From: Rhodosporidiobolus odoratus
Lineage: Eukaryota; Basidiomycota; Microbotryomycetes; Sporidiobolales; Sporidiobolaceae
Reading direction: 5' to 3'
Assembly (NCBI GenBank): GCA_034387635.1
Contig: JAOANU010000005.1
Coordinates: 930,001-994,000 of the forward strand
DNA length: 64,000 nucleotides
Below the pieces are notes generated by a model. That model worked only from the letters and a program-made list of their open reading frames with translations. It was not told the origin of the DNA and searched no databases. The translations under genes were made by a program, and so were the position numbers. The stretch's first letter is position 1. Each line of letters begins with the position of its first letter. Positions 34,301 to 45,987 of the stretch are shown here, piece by piece.

Positions 34301-35364
34301 GCATTCGGCCTGGGATACAAGAACACTCGACTTGCTCGCAGTTGTACTCGGTTGTATTGGTATTGTACCCCGCTTCGAAAGTAGCTGAGCAATTGCTCAG
34401 GCCGCAGTAGAAGGACTCGACCTTGCCGATCCAGAACTGGAAACCACACGTCTGCTCAGCCATGTCGCAGGTGAAGGTAACTTGTGGAGGTCGATTCGGC
34501 AGCATGTCCAGGATCTTGCGGTCTGGAATGTGATCGTGAGCAAGGAACGGGCAGAACCGCATAGAGAGGAAAGGCGTACTGGTGACATCGCACATCTGGT
34601 AGACTTCCTTCACTCCAAACCCTTCCTTGTAGCAGACTGCTCGATCAGCATCATCGAGGCGAGAGCCGACGCCGAGAGACGAGGACGGGTCGCGGAGAAC
34701 GAGGTTGTCGCACGCTTGGTCGGTCTCGCAAACTACAGAGGAGGTTATCAGCGCGTGACCAGAATAGGTAAGGGAGAGAACAGGCGGACCGTTGCAATTG
34801 ATGCCGCCCCATCCTTCCTCGCACTCGCAATCTGTTCCTTCGCGAGGAAATCGCTCGTTACCATCTGCGAGCGAGCCGCAAACTATGACAGAGACATGTC
34901 AGCGCGGCTTAATTACTTGTTGCTGGAGGGGAGGAGTTCCCGACTCACGCGGCTTCGAGCAGTCCTCTCCACCGAAACCGGGCGGACAAATACACTGGCC
35001 GTTGTAGTCGTGACAAGCGCCTGCGGGGAGCAATCAGGTGAGCGGCATTAGCGCGAGGCAGGAGGAGCAGCGTACCATTGTTCAAGCAAGAAAAGGCGGG
35101 CAATACGCAATTGAATGGGTTGCAAGGTGGACATTCCTCCGGTCTCTTCGGGAGAGCGTTGTCGAAAAGGGCGGGAGCAGCGAGACGAGCTTGCATCTGC
35201 CGGTCTAGACCGCGCTTGACAAATGTTGCATTCGGAAAGGGCGATAGTGCTTGTACGAGTGGCGGAGGGTGTGCGATGGAGGGGGAATCGGAGGCGGAGG
35301 TGGGGGAGACGAGGATGGCGAGGGAGGCGATGAGGCTCTTGAGAGCGCGTGGGTGGGTGAGCAT
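31324..35364 (-). CDS. ADP1: ABCG-type ABC transporter with EGF-like luminal region, Adp1-like
   Basis: The signal peptide [19 protein letters not shown] precedes a long cysteine-rich ectodomain. That region holds EGF-like knots ([31 protein letters not shown]) and further Cys pairs ([35 protein letters not shown]). A membrane segment [20 protein letters not shown] then leads to the nucleotide-binding domain: Walker [10 protein letters not shown], signature [16 protein letters not shown], Walker [15 protein letters not shown] and the H-loop TIHQPQSN. A phospho-site-rich linker ([20 protein letters not shown]) comes before the ABC2 membrane domain ([57 protein letters not shown]), ending [12 protein letters not shown]. 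This half-transporter order matches yeast Adp1. The substrate is unknown. About ten exons are needed. Confidence 0.88.
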
Positions 35365-37016
35365 GCTGCTCCTATAGCCTTGTACTGTGCTGTATGTACG
35401 CTCGAAGCAGTGCAGTGGTAACGATAGTAGAGAGATCCTCGACTCGTCAGTCGCAGATGAGATGAGACCAGCTGGTTGTGTCCGCTCTCTTTGCTCCGGT
35501 GGCTGTACTGCTCTGACCGGACAGTAGTGTTGGTGCTTCGCGTACCCCTCGCTCCCCGACTCATCGCCGTCTCCAGGATTTCCCCTGTCTCCTCGCATCA
35601 GCCATTTGTTTTCCCGCTGGACGACGTTAACGACTCGACGATGAGCGCTAGGACGCTCTCGACGAGCTTCACGCTCAACGACTCAGCTGCATGCTGTAGC
35701 ACAGGTCCGCCGTACTTTCTCCTGCGCGGTCGCAGCCTGCAATGTATTTTCTCGGAATATTCAGTCATCTTCGCGAGCCATGATCCCTCTCCTTCCGTCT
35801 TTCCAGCAGCTTGCCCCCTGCCCTCGAGTCTCTGCGGTTCTGCCTAGGTCCTGTCAGCGGCCAGGCGGCGATCCCTGACGGCACTACCTTCATCTGCCCT
35901 TACCTGCGTTTTTGTAAACTCGAGCGTGTACTTCCTGCCTGACGACCTCGTTGTCGACCCAGGTATAGCTGCACCTTCGAGGCATCTCAGTGAGTCATTA
36001 CACCAGCTCCCAGCTGTCAATGCAGCGTAATCAGCATTGATTTTCTGATTCTTCACCTCGAGCCTGTTACTCGACTCTGTTCCGCGCTTGACTCTCATAC
36101 ATATCCGCGGCGCTCGACCTACGAGCCCCACCCTGCTGGGTCAGCCGAGTCTCCGTCTTCTTGCTGTCGCTGCCGCGCTCTTTCAACGACCTTCTCAGGT
36201 GTGAATCGAGTCTGGTTACTCTTCGCGAAGCAGCAGGCTTCTTTACTCACAGCAGTCGACCAGATATCAGACAAAGCAAGCGGGATCCTGCTAGCTCTTG
36301 TCCGCGACGGTCGATGCGAGACTCCAAGGTGCCTTTTCTTCTCCGCCTCAGCAGAATCTCCGTCGCTATCCAGAGCTTCTCTGTAGCTATACCGCACTCT
36401 TCCGGGACAGAACCGTATCACGCTCTCGCTGGTGCGGGCGCAGGGTGAGAAGCGATGAGAGAAACAAACGCTGCTCTTTTTCTCGCGTTCTCAGGATCTC
36501 GCTCGTCCAAACGTCCGCCGCTCATACGCCGGACAAACGGCTCACCCGGTGTCGCGAGATGTCACTGCGAGCCAACACTACAAGAGACAGGGCGAGGGAG
36601 GACAGCAGCCGTTCAGCATCTTTGCCGGCGCCGGGTGCACTGCAACGGTTCCCGTTCAACTCCTGGCCGTCCAGCGTCCCGGCGGGACGATCGTTGCAAG
36701 GGAAAGTGGAGAGCGAGGAGAGACCGTGGGAGGCTATGACCCGCCCAGGAGCCAAAGAAAAGTACATCAGTCAAAGCCAGAGAGAAGAGAGGCCGAGGGG
36801 AACGCTCCAACTTGTTCCTCGAGTTTCGCACCGCACGAAATTGTAACTCTCCTTCACTGCCTCACACAGCTTACGGTCTCTGCTCCAGTACACCACCTGA
36901 CGACCCTCCCGTCCCACTCGCCCATCCACTCTGCCAGTTTGGCACTTCCGACCCACGCTCTCCTCTCCCTCTCTAGTCTGAAGCAATTATCAGCTTCACC
37001 AACACACTCCGACGGG
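35365..37016. promoter_or_regulatory. Long divergent intergenic region, ADP1-like / CaMKK-like kinase
   Basis: This 1.65 kb region separates two divergent genes. The final about 170 bp before the kinase ATG are strongly C/T-rich (CTCTCCTTCACTGCC), typical of leaders in this window. An open frame from an ATG at 36549 is in frame with the kinase start, but its sequence is not protein-like; it may be 5' leader, possibly with introns. No tRNA or conserved RNA was recognised. Confidence 0.5.
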
Positions 37017-40000
37017 ATGCAACACCACGACAGACCAGGTCTACAACGGGCGGGAACAGCACAGGCTAGTGGGTTAAGCCGGTCATCTCGACTCGACTCG
37101 CTCAGCTCTCTGGCCGGCGCTTCCCCCATCTCCGACACCGCTCCCGATTCTCTCCCGCCTTCACGGTCACCAAACTCGCAACCTTGGGACATTCCACACA
37201 GTAGAGCACCTTCACCAACCTCACGACAGGCCTACGCCATGGCCTCCGGAACTTCCCCTACCGCACTCGCCTTGCCGAGCTCCTCTGCTCCCTCGCCAAG
37301 ACTGGCCTACGCTAACTCGACCTCGTCCTCTCACTCGTCGACTTGCACCAACACAGGCTTCGTCGTCACCTCCCGTCCCAAGCCCTACTCGCCGCCCTCG
37401 CCGAATCCCCCACCCAATGCAGGCACTTTCGGCGGCACCCCCGCTGCCTCCACGCACAGCCCGTACTTCCCATCTTCTCCTCCTTCCGCCTCAATACCGT
37501 CCACTTCCCCGTACCCTCCGCCCATTCCATCCGGCTCAGGTTACCTCTCTGCGGGTTTCCCGCCCCTCCTCGGCGCTCGTCGAGGGTCCTCGCCTGCCGC
37601 CCTCCCGACCGCATCGTCCACTGCCCGATCTCGGAATCGCTCGAGTGCCGACATGAGCGCGTCTCAGAGTCCCCTCAATGCGACCGCTGAACCCAAGACG
37701 ACCCTGACCCTCAGCAGTAGCATCGACTCGAAGGGAAGGCGGATGGTCAACCAGTATGTGCGGTTGAAGACGATTGGACAGGGCAGCCATGGCAAGGTGT
37801 GGCTCTGCGCTGAGCCGACTGTCCGGGAATCGGACGAGGAAGAGGGCGAGGCGGACGCGGGAGAGGGACAGTCGGACGAAGTACCGCAGGAACGGTACGT
37901 CGGAGAAGAGGGCGAGGAGGGACAGCGACGAAGGCGGCGGCGGCGAACGGCGAGCGAGCGCTGGGAAGACGATATCGACGAAGGCCGAGTGCAGTACTGT
38001 GCTATCAAGTCGGTCGCGCGAGACGGGCCCGGGAAGAACAAGAGCTTGCGGATGGCGAAGGGGAGAAAGGCGAGCTCTCAGGGCAGTGCTGGAATCGGCG
38101 CAGACGACAAGGTCAAGCGCGAGGTGGCTATCATGAAGCGGCTTGATCACCCGAATATCGTGCGCCTCAAGGAGGTCATTGACGATACGAAGAGCAAAAA
38201 GGTGTTCATGGGTACGTCGTAGTCCCTCTGCGTCCCCGTGCATTCTGACTCTCATTGCCGCTTTGCAGTCCTCGAGTTCATGGCTGGCGGACAGGTGGTC
38301 TGGCAAGACGAGAACAAGCAGCCGACGATGTCTGTTGACGAGGCTAGGCGGACCTTCCGCGATGTAGTGCTTGGGCTCGAGTACCGTACGTTCATCGACA
38401 TTCCGTCCATAACGTCGTGCTGACCTCTTTGCGTACAGTGCATTACCAAGGAATCATCCACCGCGATATCAAGCCCGCCAACCTTCTCTGGACCGACGAC
38501 CATTCTACCGTCAAGATCTCCGACTTTGGCGTGTCACACGTCTCGGACGCTCTCCTTCGCTGTTCGGCCGACGACCCGCGAGCTTGCGAGGGTCACGATG
38601 ACGACAAGGCTCTACGCAAGACTGCCGGTTCTCCGGCCTTCTTTGCTCCCGAGCTGTGCCACCCAGCTGAGCTCACCCCTACACCAAACGCCCACGCATC
38701 GGCTCAGAGTCTCAGAGCGGACGGCGAAGCCGACGCCTATTTCACCTATGGTCCCGACAGCGTTTACCCCGCTCCTTCCCTGTCTCCCGTTCCTTCCCGA
38801 GGAGGCGATGTCTACACGCCTCCCACAAGTCCGAACGGCCTCGCCCTCTCTACTACTCTCATCTCTCGTCCTCTTCCCTCTCCAGCTCCTGACCAACCTC
38901 GTACCCGCCCGCCGGTTGGAAAAGGCATCGATGTTTGGGCACTCGGTGTAACCCTCTACTGTCTCCTCTTTGGCGACACGCCCTTCACAGCCCGGACAGA
39001 GTACGAGCTGTACAACGTAATTGCGAGGGAACCGGTTCGAGTACCGCAGAAGATGGGAGTCGAAGGCGCATGGACGGGAGTGGCTCCAGCGTTCGAAGGG
39101 TGTGGTGACGGGGCGGAAGGGCGAGAGGTGGTCGACTTGCTTGGGAAGCTACTGGAGAAGGATCCGAAGAAGCGGATCACGCTCGAAGAAGTCAAGGTGA
39201 GCCTCGAGTCTTTTTATTCTTTCCTATACTTACTTTTTCTTCCCCTCTAGACTCACGCTTGGGTCCTCCGCAATCTCGCTTCTCCCGACACATGGCTTCA
39301 TACAGCCGATCCCGGTCGTATTGACCACGTCACCATCACCGACGAAGACGTTCAGCACGCCACCCAAGAACGTGGCGCCGTCGACACCCTCCCCCCCATC
39401 CGCAATCGCCCCGGCATTCGTCGCGCTCTCAACGCCGCTCTTGCTCGCTTCCCCGCCTTCTCTCGCATCAAGAGTACCCGCACAACCGCCTCTACCAACC
39501 CAGAGGAACAACCCGGCGACCGGGAGCGGCGTGTTAGGAGCAAGAGCAACAGCTCGACGGGTCAGAGTGCGACTGATGGAGCTCTCGCAAGCGAGGCCAC
39601 AGTCAGTCGTCAATCGAGCGACGGTACCAAGCCTCACAAGCCGGGCAAGCTCTCCCACGAGTTCGGCCTCGAGTTGCGCAGAATCATCTCAGGCACTAGC
39701 AATGCCACCATTGGCGGTGCAGACGCGACGAGAAGCCCGAGCCCGGCTCATGGCGTTCGAGGCGGCTGGGGCAACCGTTCCGGCGGCCGCAAAAGTACCC
39801 TCGACTCTCCCGTCTCTCCGACCTCCGCCAACTCACCCGCCGCCTTCCCTGAACTCGCCCGCTCTGTCTCCTCCAACTCTGTGCTCGGTACCTCCGGCGG
39901 TCGCTCTCACTTCTCGCATCATCTCTTTAACCGCAAAGTCTCGGACAACGACCCTTCCCGCTCTGCTCAAACTTCCACCGCCTCGTCCCCCTCTGTTGCC

Positions 40001-41125
40001 CGCGCGGGCTTATCTCCTTGCCCCTGGGGCGGCGCCGACACCGAAGCGGGTACGCAATCCAACACCAGCATCACCGGATCGAGGCATCGCACTATCTCCC
40101 GCATGCTCTCCCGACTCGGCGGCGGCGGCGGTTCCCAAAGCAGCCAAACTCGCTCGAGGAACGCTACCCAGAGTCGCAAATTCTCGGACTCGACCGACGA
40201 TGGTTCTGGAGAGGTCTATGCCGTTTCGACCATGGGAGATGGTGGAGTTGCGCCGCACGTGCTCGAACAGTTTGAGGCGGCAAACGAGGGAGTGCAGTAC
40301 GATGCGCTCGGGAGGCCGATTGCGAAGAAGAAGGACAGCGACGCTTCTGATGCTCGGTCCCTCGCTTCGGGGTTGACGGCGGCGAAAGAGGAACTCGATG
40401 CGGCGGACGGAGCAGGGGAGGACGAGGATGGCCCACTCGACTTGACCGAGTTCGAGTACTCCGAGTCGGACGAGCAGGAGACGGACGACGATGATGACGA
40501 CGACGACCTCGACGATTTCATGCGCCCCGCCCTCGCCAGCGGAAACCACCTCTCGGGCTGGTCTCGCCCCGACCTTGCCGATTTCAGCATCGGTATCCGC
40601 TCGCCTTCCGAAGACGACACTGCCGGCGGACTCTATGCTTCGTCCCCCAACGGAACTCCGCCTACGGATGAGCTTGACCCTCTAAGCGAGAACGAACCGC
40701 CTCGTCGCAAGCCATCTCCGCCGCAGCCGGACACCGTGTCCTACGCGTTCGTACCCCTCGATTACGAATTTGCCCCGACTCCCGCCTCTCCACCTCGTCG
40801 CATCGAACCTGCGCATGAGACCAGCCCTCGTGCAAACGCTCCGCTCCTCTCGCTCAACACCGGTCAGCAATTCGACCTACACTCCCGCCAAGCTTCTCCC
40901 GCCCCCAGCTCGCCTTCAACCCGAGACGGCTCCATTCGAGGCGTCTCGCTTGACCCACCTCGGAAAGGTCTTGCTGCAGCTGCCGCCCTCGGGAACGTAT
41001 GGCAGCGAGCGCAAGAAGCAGACGAGGAAGACGACGGCGAAGAGGAAATGCTAGTCGTACCCCGACGCAGGAGGGCTGCCACGCTGAGCGGAAGCGGACC
41101 TGCTGGAGGGGGAGGGCCCGCTTGA
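37017..41125 (+). CDS. CaMKK/Sak1-Ssp1-type serine/threonine kinase (upstream kinase of AMPK/Snf1)
   Basis: Four exons (introns 38212-38268, 38386-38438 and 39197-39250) encode about 1,314 residues. The first 240 are Ser/Pro-rich. The kinase domain spans roughly residues 245-695: glycine loop IGQGSHGKVWL, VAIK-type YCAIKSVAR after an acidic insert, HRDIKPANLLWTDD near 444, DFGVSHV near 465, SPAFFAPELC near 504, and DVWALGVTLYCLLFGDTPF near 600. The IKPANLLW, TAGSPAFFAPE and GVTLYCLLFGDTPF wording is that of CaMKK relatives such as Ssp1, Sak1/Tos3 and CmkC, which phosphorylate the Snf1 activation loop. About 90 low-complexity residues separate APELC from DVWALG, and a shorter insert lies after DFG. 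The 600-residue tail is Ser-rich with an acidic run (ETDDDDDDDDLDDF). Confidence 0.85.
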
Positions 41126-41689
41126 GGTGCTCTCTATCCCGTTCAACCTAGATCTCCTGCGCCCCTCCACCCTCACCCTCCTTCCTGTACACGATGCTGC
41201 AGCACCCCTCTCTTCCCGCCGATTCCCTGCAGTACCACCCTCTTCGTCAATTTCTGCAGCCTACGAGCTTGCCCTCGCTTTGTGCCTTCGCTCCTCCGCT
41301 TTCACGGAACCTCTTTCTCTCTCTCTCCCCCGTCGCAGTCGTAGAAACCAGAGCCTCCCTCGTACACTAGTATCGTCTTTTTCCGTTGTTCTCTTCAGGT
41401 CCATAGTCACCGCACACACTTATCGAATGCTCCACCTTCGTCCTCGTTGTCGTCCTCCATTGTTTCCCACCTTCCCTCTCCCTCCTAACTCGCTGTTGTC
41501 CCAAACTAGTAGCATCTATTTCTCTCGCGTTTCACTAGCACCCCGCGCGCGGGCAGTGTGGAAAAGGAAAACAGAAGAATGGTCCAACAATTGCCGAATA
41601 AGCAAGAAACGGGGCAAGCCTGCCCCACCCAAACAGAATACGAAAAAAGGAAAAACAGCGACATCTATCCAGTCTTGAGTAATCGAGCC
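41126..41689. other. Convergent 3' intergenic region
   Basis: This 564 bp region holds the 3' ends of the kinase (plus) and the short-chain dehydrogenase (minus). The left half is C/T-rich and the part near 41600 is A-rich. No feature was recognised. Confidence 0.5.
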
Positions 41690-43612
41690 TTAGATGAGAC
41701 TGCGGCGCTTGATGCCCGTGCGAACCGCGCCAGCCATGTCGACTGCCCACTTGGCCCACCTGTAAGGTGAACAGGCGGAAGGGAATCAGCCAGACGTTCG
41801 CAGGCAGACAGCATGGAGAAGGAACCAAGGAGATGGTAAGAAGCGAGAAGTGTAAGACGCACCCGAGAAGGCCGTAGGCACGGTCTGAGAAGGCCTTGTA
41901 GAAGGTCCCTTCACCGGCTTGGTGTGCGCTGCTTGGGACCTCGAGAATACCCCTGGAAAACAGAGAATCACAGGGAAAAGAGTGAAAGCCGTCAGCGCCT
42001 CATAGAGGAAGAGATGCGAGTGAGTGGTAGAGGAGGAAGTTGAAAGCGCACTTGAAGTCGACGACAAAGGTCGAACCGTGCGAGCCTGGTTTGGCGGATG
42101 CGGCGATCATGCCAGCAACTACGTCCGGGACGGTCGCGAGAGGGATGCCGGCGAGGAGAGCGAGGGCAGCGGCACCAAAGATGTTGGTCTGGACGAACCA
42201 AGGGTGTACAGAGCTAGATGTAGCGTCGCAGGGTCAGTTAGGACTCGAATGGGAACGGGAAGAGCGTGGTTGGGAAGGTCAGGAGGAAGAGACGGCAGAC
42301 GTACTTGAGGGTAATACCATAGAGCGCAGCGTTGTACGAGCATGATCGCATGAGACCCAGCACGGCGTGCTTGGACTGTGGGGGTAGGAGGGTCAAACCA
42401 AGTTGTACTATAAACGGAAAGCAAGTCCAAGGCCGCTTGGCATCGACCGGAGTCGCTTTGCATCGACCGGCGTCACAGGGCCGGGCGGACCAGTGAGGAG
42501 TAGGAAGGAAGGATGGAGCGTACAGTCGTGTACAACGGAGCGCCGGCCAGACCGAAGAACGATGCCATCGAGCCGAGAACTACGATGCTCTTACCCTCCG
42601 TCGCCGGATTCTTGGTGAGGTGGAAGAAGGCCAGCTTCATAGCTGATGAGCCGCAACGACGGTGGCATACGAAGAGGATGAATCAAATCGAGGGCGAAGG
42701 GAAGAACGGGTTCGTCAGCGCCAGTCATAGCCGGAGGAAATGTGCAATCGAGAACGCACTGTAAGCTACGCCCGAGGTGTTGACGTCGAGCGTCATCAAG
42801 CTCGGCTCCTGTAGGTCGCAGAACCATAGTCAGAATCTATCGACGGCCAAGCAGAACAGACTAAGGCGCACTGTAGGCTCGCCATCCTCGCCCGCTTTCA
42901 GGTCAAGGAACCGACGGGTTCCTTCCGCAATACCAGCGTTGGCTACTACGACATCAATAACGCCGTAAGTGTCGACACCGAAACGCTACGAACAATTGAA
43001 GAGCAGGACAAGGTAAGCCGGACAATCCAGTAAAAAAAAAGGAGGAAAGTCGGAGAAGACGAGACGTACGAACATGGCCACCTGATCCTTCCAGCTCGAT
43101 ACATTGCAGGCGATGGCAATTGCTTCTCTGCGAGCACCCGGCGTGAGAGTCAGGCGATAGCAGACTGCAGGAAAGGCGGGAAAGGTCTGCGCACCCTCCG
43201 GCGGCTTTGATCTCGTCTGCAACGGCCTGTGCTGCTTCCAACCTCAAGTCGGACAAGACAAGCTTGGCACTGCGAGTGTATAAGACGAAGACAAGTTCGG
43301 AGGACAGGTCAGTAAGTTTAGAAAGGTGGGTAAGCGGACGAGAACCCGGCCGGCGGTCCGAGGCAACACAGAGAGAGAAAGAAAGTAAACTGACCCAGAT
43401 CTTGCGGCAGTAAGCGAGTACTCCTTACCAAACCCTCCTGCTGCTCCGGTGACGACGATGACCTTTCCCCTGAGCTTCTCAGCGTACGAGAGGGCTTCAC
43501 TGGCATCTATCGAAGTTGGCGCTTCTCCGAGTGGAGAGGTCGAATGCTGTCGAGCTGATTGCTGTCGGAGCAGTTGATCAAACGCAGCGGTAACGTCTTC
43601 CGGAGTAGACAT
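41690..43612 (-). CDS. Short-chain dehydrogenase/reductase (SDR)
   Basis: This is a classical SDR of about 310-320 residues. The start MSTPEDVTAAFDQLLRQQSA is followed by a short leader and the NAD(P)-binding motif KVIVVTGAAGGFGKEYS. Later come LSDLRLEAAQAVADEIKAAG, the NNAG-type VVVANAGIAEG, the active Tyr/Lys motif LYTTSKHAVLGLMRSCSYN, and VHPWFVQTNIFG. The tail is hydrophobic and basic (GLLGWAKWAVDMAGAVRTG, then IKRRSLI). It has about ten short exons. An acidic residue after the second strand (LSDLR) would favour NAD over NADP, but that is inference. The substrate is unknown. Its start lies 219 bp from the stop of the BuGZ homologue on the same strand. Confidence 0.85.
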
Positions 43613-43830
43613 GGTGACAGGCAAGTGGGAGTAGAGGGAGAGAGAGACGGCAAGGGGCAAGGGACGACAGAACGGAAGCGATCTCTCCGGCAACAAAGTT
43701 CGAAACTGCTCCGTGGGACTCCTCGCCCCAGCATAGACCGGCTTCTGACAGGCGGCCCAGCGCCGAACAAGTACTCCTGATTCGAATACACAGCGGCTTT
43801 GTCTACGGCCTGACTCCCTTGTCTCGCCCT

Positions 43831-45474
43831 TCAGTCAATCAAATCCGCCGCTCTCGCCCGTTTTCTTCCTCCACCTGGCGCCTCTGCACTCCCGACCGCG
43901 CTGCCCGTCGCAACTCCCCCGGTAAGCGGATCACCACCGCCCCCAGCGGCCTCCTCGAGCTTGACCTTGCCATCTCCCGCATCTCCAGTCACCACGCTAG
44001 CCGGCGCGCCTTCCGTTGCAGCCGAGGCGACGTTGCCCACTGCTTCGGAGGCCGACGGACCTGTCGCGCTCGCTGCGCCGGCGGTCGAGGGAGCGGCGGC
44101 AAGCTCCGGTTCGTCCTCGACGCGGTACTGGTACAACGCGGCACGCTTCTCCTCCTGCAATTGATAAGAAACCAGAGAAGTGAGTCTACGCGAGCGAAGA
44201 GACACAAAGCCGAAAAGACAAAGGTGACGCACCGGCGAGACTTCTTCGTCGCCGTACACAAGCATCGTTCCTGGCTTGAGCTGCCTCTTTGAACTCTGCA
44301 CCTTCTCCTTCTTCCTCGGCGGCTCGACGAACCTCATCATCGAAGACCCCTTGGGCATGTTGGGCAAGCCGAAACCAGGTGGGACGGGACCACTGGGAGG
44401 GGCGAAGCCAGGCGGAGCGGGGAAGCCGGGCGGGAGAGGCATACCGGGAGGAGGGAAGGGCATGCCAGGGGGAGGGAAAGGCATGCCAGGAATCGGGGGA
44501 GGGGGAAGGCCGGCAGGGAAGCCAGGAGGGAGAGGCATGCCAGGTGGCGGCATGGGCATTCCGGGGATGGGCGGCATACCAGGCGGGAGAGAAACGCTGG
44601 CGCGCAGGAAGTCGGAATTAGCAAAATTAAGGGAAGTTTGTGAAAGGAAATCTTTACCCAGGAGGCGGCATCGGGAAACCTGGAGGGAAGCCGGGAGGAA
44701 GCGCGAGACCGCCGGGAGGAGGAGGCATAGGCGCTGCAGTCGCGCTTGCAGACGCCGAAATTGGCGTTCCAAAGCCTGGCGGAGGCACGCCCGCCTGTGC
44801 CGCAGGCAGATGGATGTTGGCGACGGGTGCAGCAGAGGTGATGCCCATGAGCTCCCTATGTGACGCAAGTTGTGTACGTGCTTCCGCCGCCGTCAAAGCG
44901 ACTTGGGCGTAACGAGGACGCTTCGCTTTTTGCTCGTCTGGGTTTGGCAGGCCCAACTCCTCCGCCTGCTTCTTCTTCCATGCTGCGAGATCCGGTGCCG
45001 GCACACCCTCCATGCCGTAGATCTCGACGTCGAAGGTGTCTCGACCGGGAAGAGCATTTTCGATCCTGGAAGAAAAGGAACCCAGCTGTTAGTTTGAGCA
45101 GACGTCGCTTGACGGGTAGTAAGATATAGAAGGGAAGGGAGAAGAGGATGTACTTGTCTGCTGGAACCTTGTGCACCTGGTCCAAGTGAACCGACAAACC
45201 GCCGGCGGTATTCAGCCTCCTCGGGCACATCGAGCAACGGAAATGCTTCGCCTTCTGGTGACTCAGCAGTACACGCTGATCCTCGAAGGTACGGTCGCAG
45301 TACTGTGATCATCAGGGTTGGTCAAATGTCTGTTGACGATGGAGAGAGGCAGGGTAACGCACCCAGCACCAGGCGAGCGCCGCCATCCTGCAACACGAAG
45401 CGCATCAGCATGACTAGGTAGCTTTTAAGCACAGCTGAGACGTACTTCTTGGACTTTGATTTCTTCTTGGCCAT
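43831..45474 (-). CDS. BuGZ/ZNF207 homologue: two C2H2 zinc fingers, Pro-rich region, GLEBS-like motif
   Basis: The start MAKKKSKSKK is followed by two adjacent C2H2 fingers in the family arrangement: WCWYCDRTFEDQRVLLSHQK then FRCSMCPRRLNTAGGLSVHL, and QVHKVPADKIENALPGRD. The next block, DVEIYGMEGVPAPDLAAW, matches ZNF207 closely. The middle is a long Pro/Gly/Met repeat (GMPLPPGFPAGLPPPPIPGM) like the BuGZ phase-separating region. Near the C-terminus YGDEEVSPEEKRAALYQYR, split by an intron, resembles the Bub3-binding GLEBS motif. The tail is Ala/Gly-rich and ends in a basic patch (GRKRARAADLID). In animals BuGZ loads Bub3 on kinetochores and takes part in splicing; the role here is inferred. 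Six exons are proposed, including a first exon of about ten codons. Confidence 0.85.
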
Positions 45475-45987
45475 GTTCGCGAGTCGGAGGAGGGGTGGTA
45501 AGGCGAGCGAAGTGGGAACGACGAGTCGACAGTCGGGATACGCTGCGTGTGCCTAGTGACTTATGGCAAAGGTAGTGAAGCTGCAAGCGGAAGTTGCAGG
45601 TCAGTCTGGTGTGTTGTCGAGGCGATCCCAGGCAGCAGGGTGGGCGAGATCAAATCGCCATAACGCTTCCATGGGACGGGCGGACGGCGTAAAGGGCAGC
45701 GGTAGCATTTGTTAGAGTTGAAGAACTCACGTAGGGGCTTGTGCGACAACCTAGGCTGGAACGGCGGTGGTATCGAGTTGCGAAAGTCGTTTCCCACTTC
45801 CCCTTCGACTTCCTGTCGATATAAACTTTGGTCGGGACTCGGATGATGCCCTTTCAAACCTTCTATGCGGATCCTGACGCAGGATGCAGGGCTCTCAGAG
45901 TTCACGAGATCAGAAACAGCGAGCCACAGCCTTTTATTGCGCCCTCCCCATCCCATATCCTACTCTTCCACCTTCAACACACCCCGC
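45475..45987. promoter_or_regulatory. Promoter of the BuGZ homologue and 3' flank of ATP20
   Basis: This 513 bp region lies between same-strand genes. TATAAAC occurs near 45820 on the plus strand. No gene or RNA was seen. Confidence 0.4.

Noticed and set aside
36549..37016. Upstream in-frame extension of the kinase from an ATG at 36549
   Set aside because: The added sequence is not protein-like and becomes C/T-rich leader; the start at 37017 is preferred.
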